In this document: one piece after another, positions 7,427-16,839 of the stretch
Position numbering within the stretch: position 1 is the stretch's first letter
Layout of the letters: every line of letters begins with the position of its first letter
DNA from: G023898405 sp964368985
Lineage (GTDB): Bacteria; Myxococcota; UBA727; JABDBI01
Reading direction: 5' to 3'
Assembly (NCBI GenBank): GCA_964368985.1
Contig: CAYJDW010000003.1
Span: forward strand, 1-64,000
Length of the DNA: 64,000 nucleotides
Program-made: the position numbers and the translations under genes
Notes under the pieces: model-generated
Database searches by the model: none
What the model saw: only the letters and a program-made list of their open reading frames with translations
What the model was told of the DNA's origin: nothing

Positions 7427-10400
7427 ATGATGACCAATCTTAGCAATCTGGCCGCTCCCGAAAAGATAGCAATAATCGGCATAGGTTGCCGCTTTCCTGG
7501 CGGTGCCAACGATTACGAAGCGTTTTGGCAAAATCTTATTGCCGGCAAAGATTGCCTAAGCGCGACGCCAAAGTCTCGCTATAATGCGCAAAGTCTCTAC
7601 AGCAAAGACAAGGCTAAAGCGGGAAGATTAACCGGCGGGCGAGGTGGTTACATTGATGGGTTCGATGAATTCGATCCGGCTTTTTTTGGCATCGGTCCTC
7701 GAGAAGCTGAATGCATGGATCCGCAGCAGAGAAAATTATTGGAAGTTGCATGGGAAGCACTTGAAGATGGGGGGCAAAAACCCTTTGATATGGCCGGCCA
7801 ACACGTCGGCGTTTTTATTGGTGGCTTTACTCTCGATTATAAAATTGTCCAATTTGCCGACTTAAGTTTCAACACCATTGCCGCACATACCGCCACTGGC
7901 ACAATGATGACCTTGTTATCAAATCGTCTCTCTTATTGCTTCGATTTTCGCGGGCCCAGCATGTCGGTTGATACGGCATGCAGTTCTTCATTAGTCACTA
8001 TTCATCTCGCTTGTCAAAGTTTGCTACGCGGGGAAAGCAGCCTGGCACTTGCTGGGGGCGCTTTGCTTCACATGACACCGCAATATACCATCGCAGAATC
8101 GAAGGGCGGATTTTTGTCACCCGAAGGGAAATCATGCACCTTCGATGCCTCCGCCAACGGCTATGTCCGCGCTGAAGGTGTTGGGATTGTCGTATTAAAA
8201 CGCCTTTCGGATGCTCTACGTGACCAAGATCTCATTCACGGCGTGATTATTGGCAGCGGCGTAAACCAGGATGGCCGCACCAATGGCATCACGGTTCCAA
8301 GCGCTGATGCGCAAATATCCTTGATCCGAAAAGTGTGTAGCGAAGCAGGAATAGTCCCCGGCGATTTACAATATGTCGAGGCCCACGGCACTTCCACGCC
8401 GGTTGGCGATCCCATCGAGGTGAATGCTTTGGGGCGCGTGCTCAAAGAAGGGCGCAGCGATGATCAAAAATGTTTTGTGGGCTCCGTGAAAACCAATATT
8501 GGTCACACGGAAAGTGCAGCTGGTGTTGCGGGTCTCATTAAAACCGTGCTCAGTCTCAAACATAAAATTATTGCCCCACATATTAATCTCACGACGCCAA
8601 ATCCTGAACTCAAGCTTTCCTCACAACCTTTTCAAGTTCCTCGCGAGGCTACCCCCTGGCCCGATCATGAAGGCCCCGCACGTGCGGGGGTAAACTCCTT
8701 TGGCTTTGGCGGCACCAATGCTCATGTGCTTTTAGAAGAGCCTCCAAAGCGCGCGATCTTGACCGAACGAAAAATTCCGAGCACAGGCATTTTGCCATTA
8801 ACCGCACGCGATGCCACTTATTTCCCAGCCATGGTAAAGCGAATGCGCGACGCTATTGCGAGCAATCCTGAAAATTTACCAAATATTGTCTATAGCCTTG
8901 CTCACCGTCGCCAATCTCTCGACGCTAACTTGTCTTTCATCTACAAAAATCCACAAAATCTACTGAGTGTTCTGAATGCTTTTCTCGATGGCGAAACCAA
9001 CCCAAATATTATTGCCAACGAAAAACTAAAAACTGAAGACCGGCCTTTAGTCTGGGTCTTTAGCGGAATGGGCCCTCAGTGGTGGGCCATGGGGCGGCAA
9101 TTATTTGAGAATGAACCGGTGTATCGAAAAGTAATCGAAGCCTGCGATCAAGAAATTAAAAAAATCGCCGGCTGGTCGTTGATTGACGAATTAAATGCTG
9201 AAGAAACTCAGTCCAATATGGCGGAAACATGGCTTGCCCAGCCCGCCAACTTTGCCATGCAAGTGGCCTTAGCCGCGCTTTGGCGTGCTCATGGCATTAA
9301 GCCCGACGCCATTGTTGGGCATAGCACTGGTGAGGCCGCGGCCTTTTATGAAGCTGGCGTTTATAGTTTCGAAGATGCGATTAAAATTATTATTCATCGC
9401 AGCCGTTTGCAGCAGCAGTTAATCGGCACCGGCACTATGCTTGCGGTAAGCTTGACCGAAGAAGAAGCTCTTACCCGCATTGCCCCTTATGGCGACCGGA
9501 TTTCCATCGCTGCCATCAATAGTCCTACCGCCATGACCTTGTCAGGGGATCAGGAACCTCTTGCCGAGCTTTGTGAAAAGCTTCAGGCCGAGCAAATTTT
9601 CGCGAAATTTCTCACGGTGGGAGTCCCTTATCACAGCGCCAAAATGGACCTCATCAAGGATCAACTTTTTCAATCATTGGCAGATATCACCGCCCATCCG
9701 ACGAACATGCCCTTGTATCTGACAGGTCGTGAAGGCCGGGCCATGGGACCAGAACTAGATGTCCACTATTGGTGGGACAATGTTCGTGGCTCCGTCCATT
9801 TTAAGCGGGCCATCGATCAACTTAGTCACGACGGCTATCGGCTCTTTCTTGAAATCGGGCCTCATCCAGTTTTGGGTCATGCGATTCAAGAATGTCTCAC
9901 AAAAAATAATATCAAAGGTATCCTCTTGGCCAGTTGTCGACGACAAGAGGACGAAAGTGTTCGCTTCAAAAGATCGCTTGCGGCTCTTCATAATCTAGGA
10001 TTAAAAATTGACTGGGACAGCATGGTCACTGGGAGTCCGGTGAGCTTGCCGTGTTATCCATGGAAACGCGATCGCTATTGGCTAGAAGCAAAGAGTGTCG
10101 CCCAAGTGCGCCTAGGGCAATTCGATCATCCACTCCTCGGACGCCGTCTTGCCACTGCTGATCCGGCTTGGGAATTATTGCTCGACGTGGAACACCAAGC
10201 CTATTTAAGCGACCACCGCATTGAAGGAAATGTCTTGTTCCCTGCCGCAGGCTTTATCGAAATGGCCTTTCAAGCCATGCATGCCATGACCAATGACACT
10301 TCTGCGAGCGTCGCTGATATTGAACTACGCAAAGCCTTGTTCGTCCCTGAATCGGAATTAAAGCCGGTGCAGTTTTCATTCAATAACGAAAACGCTTCTT

Positions 10401-13400
10401 TCACTATCGCCACTACGCCGCAAGACAATAAGGAACCAATCATTCATGCCACAGGTAATCTTCGAGGATGCCAAGGCAATCTTTTAGCCCAATCGCTATT
10501 TTTTGAAGCAATGCAAAAAGGGTGTTCTCACGAAATGGCCAGTGCCGAATGCTATGAAATCCTCGCCGACATGGGCTATCATTATGGTCCGGCATTTCGT
10601 GGGATTGAAAAAATTTGGATCAAAGAAGGAGAAGCGCTCGCTCGCATTATTCCAAGAGAACTTGGAGATGAAAAAGATCATCACCACCTTCATCCAACCT
10701 TATTAGATGCTTGTTTTCAAACTCTCCTCACGACGGAAATTCCTCTGCGTACTTCTGAATCAAGCGGCATTCGCTTGCCATTAACGATTCAAGAAATCCG
10801 CATGCGCCCAATCGGCTGTCGAGAGATCTGGGCACACGCACGCATCACGAAGCGCAGCAACGAGGAAGTGGTCGGCGATATCACCATCCTCGACGATCAA
10901 GGTCAGTGTTTAGGCTTGGTAAGTGGGTTTCGAGCAGCGAATGTCGATAAGGCGGCTGCCAAAGTAAATCTTGCCACCATTGATAATTGGCTCACCGAAA
11001 TCACCTGGATAGAAAAACCAATTAATCCCGAACAGATGACTCCGAAATCACCTGGAAGCTGGCTGCTATTGTCTGACAAGCAAGAACTCGCTGGATGCAT
11101 CGCTGAAAAAATAAACGAGGCTCACGAAGAGTGCTTTTTAGTATCGCCAGGATCGGAGTTTTCTTTCGATATCAAAGCCAAACGCGCGACCGTCTCGCCG
11201 TGTTCAAAAGAACACTTCACGCAGTTATTCATGGCTTTAAAAAATGCCAACGCACCTTGCAAAGCTGTCATAAATTTGTGGCCACTGAATACTCCCAGCT
11301 TTGATCAATGTGAAATAGCTGACTTAAAATCAACCAATAATCATGCCACCTACCCCTTGATCGCCTTGGCTCAAGCGATGCTCAGCGACGATAATCAAGC
11401 GCGATTAATAGTCGTTACGAGAGGTGCTCAAGCCGTTGCGAAAAACGATAGTCCCGAAGCTTTGACTGCCGCGGCGTGGGGCACTGCCAGAGTGCTATGG
11501 TATCAGGAGATGATTGCCAACAATGGCAAACTAATCGACCTCGACATGAATTCTCACGATAGGGAAAAAGAGGCAAATCGCATCTTTGAAGAAGCTGAAC
11601 TCATAGACGAGGGAGAAATTGCATTTCGAGGAGAACTGCGTCTCACAAGCCGTTTGCAAGAAGCACAAAGCTTGTCTCGCCCACTGCCACTGAGACTTCG
11701 GACTGATGGCTGCTATTTAGTTACCGGTGCCTTCGGAGCACTCGGACAACTGGTGTGTCGTACTTTAGTGAAGCGCGGCGCACGCAAATTGATATTGATG
11801 AGCCGCTCCAAATTGCCCGAGCGTCGAGAATGGCAAAACTGCACTGATCCTCGCTTGATGCGCAATATCAACTTCATTCGTGAAATCGAAGCCTTGGGTG
11901 CAGAAGCTTTATTGGCTCCGATAGATATAACCGATGAAGCAGGTCTCGTCACTTGGTTAAAAAGTTTTAAAAATCTCGGCATGCCGGCAATCAGGGGCGT
12001 TTTTCATTTGGCTGGGATGGTCAAGGACACTTTAGTCACCGAGATGAATCCTGCTCTATTTGATGCTGCCTATGAACCAAAAGTAATGGGCGCTTTTAAT
12101 CTGCATCGGCATTTAAGCGCTGAGCCTCTCGAGCACTTCGTGCTCTTTTCCTCAATCGCTTCTCTTCTCACCACCGCTGGCCAAACTAATTATGCGGCTG
12201 GCAATGCTTTTCTCGACGCACTTGCTCATTATCGGCGTTCACAAGGCCTGCCTGCTCTCTCCATTGATTGGGGCCCGTGGGCCACGGGCATGATCGAAGA
12301 GCTCGGTTTAATCCAGCATTATCGTAATAGCCGCGGTATGAGTTCGCTCTCGCCCGAGGCTGGTATGGATGTGCTGGAAAGAGTGATGGGACAAAACTGT
12401 GCGCAATTGCTCGTCGCCACAATCGTTGACTGGCCTTTATTTTTGGCATGGTATCCCCTCATGCCACCGCTCTTAAGTGACATTGCGGCTAATCACAAAG
12501 AAAGCTTGGAAAGCGAATCAGGCAGTTTTATCGATCGCTTCCGAAAATGTCCCACTGAACAAGGATTTAATTTAGTGAGCGAACATTTCGCGCAGGTGAT
12601 CTCCGATGTTTTACGCATAAAACTCAGCCTCATAAATCCAAGCAACAGTTTGAATGAGTTAGGGCTTGACTCATTGCTCGCTATCGAATTGCGCGCTCGC
12701 ATTCAGCGCGATCTGAAGGTGGCCCTCCCGGTGGTGAGTTTGCTGAGCACTGCCACCATAAAAGATCTTAGCCTGCAACTTCACACCCACCTCGTGGAAC
12801 AGATGCAGGCGGGAAGCTCATCAAGCACCGGGCAAACGGTTCATCTTTTCACCAACACTCACGAATATCCTCTCACCCACAATCAAACAGCGTTATGGTT
12901 TCTAAAACATCTTGATCCCGATGGATTCGCCTACAACATCGGTGGTGCCGTTGAAATTCGCACCGTCCTTAATCCCGAATTAATGTTTGATGCAGTACGG
13001 ATATTAATTAAACGCCATCCGAGTTTGCGCGCTAACTTCGTACAAAAAGAAGGTCATGCGGTACAAATCATCTCCGAAGTAACCAAAGAAGATCTTGGTT
13101 TTGTCGATGTGGAAGGTCGCGAATGGCGGGATGTCTATCAGATGATCATCCAAGAATATCGTAAGCCCTATGACCTCGCTACTGATCCACTCATGCGCTT
13201 TAGACTTTATCGTTTGGCCGATGATCGTTGGATCATGATGAAAGCAGTTCACCACATCATCTCCGATGCGATTTCAACCTTCACTTTTATCGAAGAACTT
13301 CTCGAGCTCTACGAGGGCATGCGTCGAGGAGAAAAAGTTGTTTTACCGCCTTTAAAAGCTAGTTATTTAGATTTTCTCAATTGGCAAAATAAGCTATTGG

Positions 13401-16400
13401 CAAGTCCAGTCGCAGACCAAATGCTCAAATATTGGCAATCTCACTTGCCTAAAGAGATCCCCAATCTCAACCTCCCTACCGATAAAGCCCGCCCTGCTGT
13501 GCTTAGCCACAATGGTTCATCCCATTTCTTTGTGCTTGATGAAAATCTGACCAGGCGCGTTCACGAACTCGCAAAACAGCAAGGCATGACCGTGTTCATG
13601 GTTTTATTGTCCGCCTATTACACCCTGCTTCATCGCTACAGCGGACAAGATCACATCATCGTTGGCAGTCCTGTACTTGGTCGAACGGAGCAAGAGTTTT
13701 CTTCGGTCTATGGATATTTCGTAAATCCCTTACCGCTTTATGCTGATTTATCCCACAAACCTTCAACGCTGGCCTTAATGGAGCAAGTGCAAAAAACTGT
13801 TCTTAATGGCCTCGACAACCAAGAATATCCCTTCGTTTTATTGGTGGACAAATTGGGTCTCAAGCATGATCCAAGTCGCTCCCGTGTATTTCAAGCGATG
13901 TTTATTTTACTCGCCCACCGAGTTGCTACCGAACAATATGGCTATCGTTTGGAATACATTGAACTGCCTGAAGAGGAAGGCCAGTTTGATCTGACAATGT
14001 CCGCTTATGAAGACGAAGCAGAAGGCCGCTTTCACTGCGTTTTCAAATATAACAGCGATTTATTTTTAGCCTCCACCGTCGAGAGAATGGCCGGCCATTT
14101 TGTAAATGTGTTAAGCGCTATGCTTGATGCGCCCGAGCTTTGTGTGGCTGAACTTCCGTGGCTTAGCTCTAGCGAGAAAAAACTCATGCTCAACGAGTGG
14201 AGCGGCCGCGAAAATCAAATGGCACCGACAAACAATATTGTCGCGATGATCGATGCGCATGCAGCTTCTTCTCCCACATCCCGCGCGCTCGCTATGCCTC
14301 TAGAAAACGGTGAAGTGCTTTACATGAGCTATGCTGAGCTGTCTCGCAAAGCCAACATATTAGCTCATAATCTCATGCGCCTTGGTATTAGTACTGGTTC
14401 AGTGGTGGCCATATCCTTGCCAAAATCGATGGATTTAATCGTGGCTACTTTGGGTGTTTTAAAAGCTGGCGCTGCCTATTTGCCACTCGATCCTGATTAT
14501 CCTTCAGACCGCTTGAACTATATGCTTAACCACGCAAATACTCGTTTGGTTTTAGCGGATGCTCAGGGCTCGCAAAAACTCGGCGAATGGCCGGGCCAAT
14601 GTCTCAGCATGGATAGCGCCGAACTCACTGCAGAAACCGACAGAAGTCTTTTGAATGCGACTGGTCCTCGCAGTCTCGACGACTTGGCCTATCTTATCTA
14701 CACCTCAGGCTCCACCGGTCGACCCAAAGCGGTTCCTATCACGCATCGTAATTGGGCGGCTATTTATCTTGGGTGGCAAGATTATTATCGACTAAAAACC
14801 GATGTCCATGTTCACGCCCAGATGGCCAGTTTTTCTTTCGACGTTTTTGCTGGAGACTTTGTTCGCGCTCTTTGTTCTGGCGGCACTCTCGTGCTGATAG
14901 ATCGGAATTTACTGTTCAACACCGAGCGCCTTTATCAGACACTCATCGAGGAGAAAGTCGATGCTGCAGAATTTGTTCCTGCGCTAATCCGAGGAATGAT
15001 GCGTTTTTGCCATGAACAAAATAAGCGCCTTGATTTCATGCGTTTATTGATGGTTGGCTCCGATGCATGGACCGTTCAGGAAATGCAAAAGTTAAAAGCG
15101 CTGTGCAAACCTGAGCACCGCTTAGTAAATTCCTACGGACTCAGTGAAACCACTATCGACAGCACCTGTTTTGAGGGCCCTCTCGATGGACTAGAAAGCG
15201 GTCACATGGTTCCCATTGGGCGTCCCTTCATGAATAGCGAGGTCTACATACTTGATCAACATCAACAACCGGTACCGGTGGGCGTCAAGGGCGAATTGTG
15301 GATTGGGGGCTTAGGCGTGAGCCGCGGCTATGTAGACGAGCCTGCATTAACTGCGGAGCGATTTTGTCACCTAGAACTTGACGGCTCAAATCAATATTTA
15401 TACCGCACTGGCGATGTCGCAGCCTGGGATCAAAGAGGTACGCTCAAATTATTCGGCCGTGCCGATAATCAAGTCAAAATACGCGGCTTTCGTATTGAAG
15501 TGGGTGAAATCGAAGCGCAGCTTAAATCCATGGAAGAGATTTCCGATGCCGTGGTAACCTTGCGTGCTAACAGCAGCGGCGAGCAACAATTGTGCGCTTA
15601 TTGCGTGCCTGCAGTGGATCATGTTGTCGACGTAAGCAAGCTCAGAAAAGCACTCCATAACTTATTGCCTGCCTATATGGTTCCCACTTATTTACAAACT
15701 ATCGAGGCACTGCCCCTTTCTCCAAACGGTAAAGTTGACAATAAAGCTCTGCCCTCTCCGATTATTTCAGTCGTAGAAACTGAAGCCGAGCTCCCGCAGA
15801 CATTTTATGAAACACGCATGGCTGAGCATTGGATGCGATTACTTGGTCTGGATAGCGTCGGACTCGGACATGATTTTTTTGAAGTGGGCGGTACTTCAAT
15901 CAAACTCATTGAATTGGTGTATCACTTGCAATCGGAGTTCAATATCACCATTGCCGTGAGCCATCTTTTTAAGGCTACTACGCTTTACGGTATGGCCAAA
16001 ACCCTCGAGCATATTATTATCGGCCGCGAGGCAGGTTCAAAGCCCTATTTATTATTTAACGCAGGGCAATCAAAGAACTTGTTCTGTTTCCCTCCTGCCG
16101 GTGGCCATGGCCTAGTTTATCGACGTCTCGCTGAACATATGCCCGACTACACCTTGGTATCTTTTAACTATGTGAGTGGCGACGATAAAATCACCGTTTA
16201 TGCTGACCTCATTGAAACGCTTCAACTCTCGGGCCCCTATTCTTTGTTCGGCTATTCACTTGGCGGCAATCTTGCCTTCGAAGTGGCTAAGGAACTTGAA
16301 CGTCGTGGACAAAAGCTGAATAAGCTCGTGATCATGGATTCCTACCGTATCTCGGAACATTTCGAATTTGGTGATGAACACTTGCGAGAATTTGAGGGTG

Positions 16401-16711
16401 AACTTTCCGAACATTTGCTTAAACACACAGGATCTCAGATCGTTGCTGAAGAAACTTTGGAACAGGCCCGCGATTACATCAAGTTTTGCAGTCGCGCCCT
16501 CAACTCAGGCACTCTCTCTTGCGATATAGGAATTATTTCCGACGAGAACAAAATCAATTTATATGCGGCTGGAGAAAAAGGTGCTTGGCATGGAAGTTCC
16601 TCTCGGCAAACGCTAATTTTCAAGGGCTTTGGGCAGCATGCCGATATGCTTGATACAAATTTTGTGGCGGATAATGCTCGGCTGAGTTTGAGCGTTCTTG
16701 AAGGCAACTAA
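7427..16711 (+). CDS. Hybrid iterative PKS-NRPS, polycyclic tetramate macrolactam synthase
   Basis: A 3094-residue megasynthase. Domains in order: KS (1-440; Cys185 in DTACSSS, His320 in EAHGTST, His360 in NIGHTES); AT (540-860; Ser633 in GHSTGE); DH (895-1180; His930 in DHRIEGNVLFP, Asp1094 in LLDACFQ); KR (1420-1620; TGAFGALG, Ser1576, Tyr1589); ACP (Ser1749 in LGLDSL); condensation (1800-2240; HHIISDA with His1943); adenylation (2270-2790; YTSGSTGRPK, Lys2769); PCP (Ser2824 in GGTSIK); thioesterase (Ser2944 in GYSLGG, His3071). There is no ER and no methyltransferase. In PTM synthases the single PKS module acts iteratively to build two polyene chains joined to the two amines of ornithine, and the TE region releases the tetramate. 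Aligned by eye to GrsA, the pocket reads DVGELVSIDK, close to the ornithine code DVGEIGSIDK. AGGA precedes the start. The next gene follows after a palindromic repeat. Confidence 0.95.
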   Translation: MMTNLSNLAAPEKIAIIGIGCRFPGGANDYEAFWQNLIAGKDCLSATPKSRYNAQSLYSKDKAKAGRLTGGRGGYIDGFDEFDPAFFGIGPREAECMDPQQRKLLEVAWEALEDGGQKPFDMAGQHVGVFIGGFTLDYKIVQFADLSFNTIAAHTATGTMMTLLSNRLSYCFDFRGPSMSVDTACSSSLVTIHLACQSLLRGESSLALAGGALLHMTPQYTIAESKGGFLSPEGKSCTFDASANGYVRAEGVGIVVLKRLSDALRDQDLIHGVIIGSGVNQDGRTNGITVPSADAQISLIRKVCSEAGIVPGDLQYVEAHGTSTPVGDPIEVNALGRVLKEGRSDDQKCFVGSVKTNIGHTESAAGVAGLIKTVLSLKHKIIAPHINLTTPNPELKLSSQPFQVPREATPWPDHEGPARAGVNSFGFGGTNAHVLLEEPPKRAILTERKIPSTGILPLTARDATYFPAMVKRMRDAIASNPENLPNIVYSLAHRRQSLDANLSFIYKNPQNLLSVLNAFLDGETNPNIIANEKLKTEDRPLVWVFSGMGPQWWAMGRQLFENEPVYRKVIEACDQEIKKIAGWSLIDELNAEETQSNMAETWLAQPANFAMQVALAALWRAHGIKPDAIVGHSTGEAAAFYEAGVYSFEDAIKIIIHRSRLQQQLIGTGTMLAVSLTEEEALTRIAPYGDRISIAAINSPTAMTLSGDQEPLAELCEKLQAEQIFAKFLTVGVPYHSAKMDLIKDQLFQSLADITAHPTNMPLYLTGREGRAMGPELDVHYWWDNVRGSVHFKRAIDQLSHDGYRLFLEIGPHPVLGHAIQECLTKNNIKGILLASCRRQEDESVRFKRSLAALHNLGLKIDWDSMVTGSPVSLPCYPWKRDRYWLEAKSVAQVRLGQFDHPLLGRRLATADPAWELLLDVEHQAYLSDHRIEGNVLFPAAGFIEMAFQAMHAMTNDTSASVADIELRKALFVPESELKPVQFSFNNENASFTIATTPQDNKEPIIHATGNLRGCQGNLLAQSLFFEAMQKGCSHEMASAECYEILADMGYHYGPAFRGIEKIWIKEGEALARIIPRELGDEKDHHHLHPTLLDACFQTLLTTEIPLRTSESSGIRLPLTIQEIRMRPIGCREIWAHARITKRSNEEVVGDITILDDQGQCLGLVSGFRAANVDKAAAKVNLATIDNWLTEITWIEKPINPEQMTPKSPGSWLLLSDKQELAGCIAEKINEAHEECFLVSPGSEFSFDIKAKRATVSPCSKEHFTQLFMALKNANAPCKAVINLWPLNTPSFDQCEIADLKSTNNHATYPLIALAQAMLSDDNQARLIVVTRGAQAVAKNDSPEALTAAAWGTARVLWYQEMIANNGKLIDLDMNSHDREKEANRIFEEAELIDEGEIAFRGELRLTSRLQEAQSLSRPLPLRLRTDGCYLVTGAFGALGQLVCRTLVKRGARKLILMSRSKLPERREWQNCTDPRLMRNINFIREIEALGAEALLAPIDITDEAGLVTWLKSFKNLGMPAIRGVFHLAGMVKDTLVTEMNPALFDAAYEPKVMGAFNLHRHLSAEPLEHFVLFSSIASLLTTAGQTNYAAGNAFLDALAHYRRSQGLPALSIDWGPWATGMIEELGLIQHYRNSRGMSSLSPEAGMDVLERVMGQNCAQLLVATIVDWPLFLAWYPLMPPLLSDIAANHKESLESESGSFIDRFRKCPTEQGFNLVSEHFAQVISDVLRIKLSLINPSNSLNELGLDSLLAIELRARIQRDLKVALPVVSLLSTATIKDLSLQLHTHLVEQMQAGSSSSTGQTVHLFTNTHEYPLTHNQTALWFLKHLDPDGFAYNIGGAVEIRTVLNPELMFDAVRILIKRHPSLRANFVQKEGHAVQIISEVTKEDLGFVDVEGREWRDVYQMIIQEYRKPYDLATDPLMRFRLYRLADDRWIMMKAVHHIISDAISTFTFIEELLELYEGMRRGEKVVLPPLKASYLDFLNWQNKLLASPVADQMLKYWQSHLPKEIPNLNLPTDKARPAVLSHNGSSHFFVLDENLTRRVHELAKQQGMTVFMVLLSAYYTLLHRYSGQDHIIVGSPVLGRTEQEFSSVYGYFVNPLPLYADLSHKPSTLALMEQVQKTVLNGLDNQEYPFVLLVDKLGLKHDPSRSRVFQAMFILLAHRVATEQYGYRLEYIELPEEEGQFDLTMSAYEDEAEGRFHCVFKYNSDLFLASTVERMAGHFVNVLSAMLDAPELCVAELPWLSSSEKKLMLNEWSGRENQMAPTNNIVAMIDAHAASSPTSRALAMPLENGEVLYMSYAELSRKANILAHNLMRLGISTGSVVAISLPKSMDLIVATLGVLKAGAAYLPLDPDYPSDRLNYMLNHANTRLVLADAQGSQKLGEWPGQCLSMDSAELTAETDRSLLNATGPRSLDDLAYLIYTSGSTGRPKAVPITHRNWAAIYLGWQDYYRLKTDVHVHAQMASFSFDVFAGDFVRALCSGGTLVLIDRNLLFNTERLYQTLIEEKVDAAEFVPALIRGMMRFCHEQNKRLDFMRLLMVGSDAWTVQEMQKLKALCKPEHRLVNSYGLSETTIDSTCFEGPLDGLESGHMVPIGRPFMNSEVYILDQHQQPVPVGVKGELWIGGLGVSRGYVDEPALTAERFCHLELDGSNQYLYRTGDVAAWDQRGTLKLFGRADNQVKIRGFRIEVGEIEAQLKSMEEISDAVVTLRANSSGEQQLCAYCVPAVDHVVDVSKLRKALHNLLPAYMVPTYLQTIEALPLSPNGKVDNKALPSPIISVVETEAELPQTFYETRMAEHWMRLLGLDSVGLGHDFFEVGGTSIKLIELVYHLQSEFNITIAVSHLFKATTLYGMAKTLEHIIIGREAGSKPYLLFNAGQSKNLFCFPPAGGHGLVYRRLAEHMPDYTLVSFNYVSGDDKITVYADLIETLQLSGPYSLFGYSLGGNLAFEVAKELERRGQKLNKLVIMDSYRISEHFEFGDEHLREFEGELSEHLLKHTGSQIVAEETLEQARDYIKFCSRALNSGTLSCDIGIISDENKINLYAAGEKGAWHGSSSRQTLIFKGFGQHADMLDTNFVADNARLSLSVLEGN

Positions 16712-16754
16712 TTCTCTTCAACCCGAGCCAACAATTTTAAGCATTGAACCAAAG

Positions 16755-16797
16755 CACCACATCGCCTCTCCCGCAAGCGGGAGAGGGAGGTGTGGTG
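16755..16797 (+). repeat. Palindromic repeat, family A (copy 3), between PKS-NRPS and first oxidoreductase
   Basis: CACCAC, then CCTCTCCCGCAAGCGGGAGAGG (a 10-bp stem with a two-base AA loop), then TGTGGTG, giving an outer and inner stem. There is no U-run. It lies in the 128-bp gap between the megasynthase stop and the true start of the oxidoreductase, and could stabilise mRNA or attenuate read-through. Confidence 0.8.
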
Positions 16798-16839
16798 TTT
16801 AATCACAGGTTCTGGCTATATTTTCACCAGGAGAGTTTA

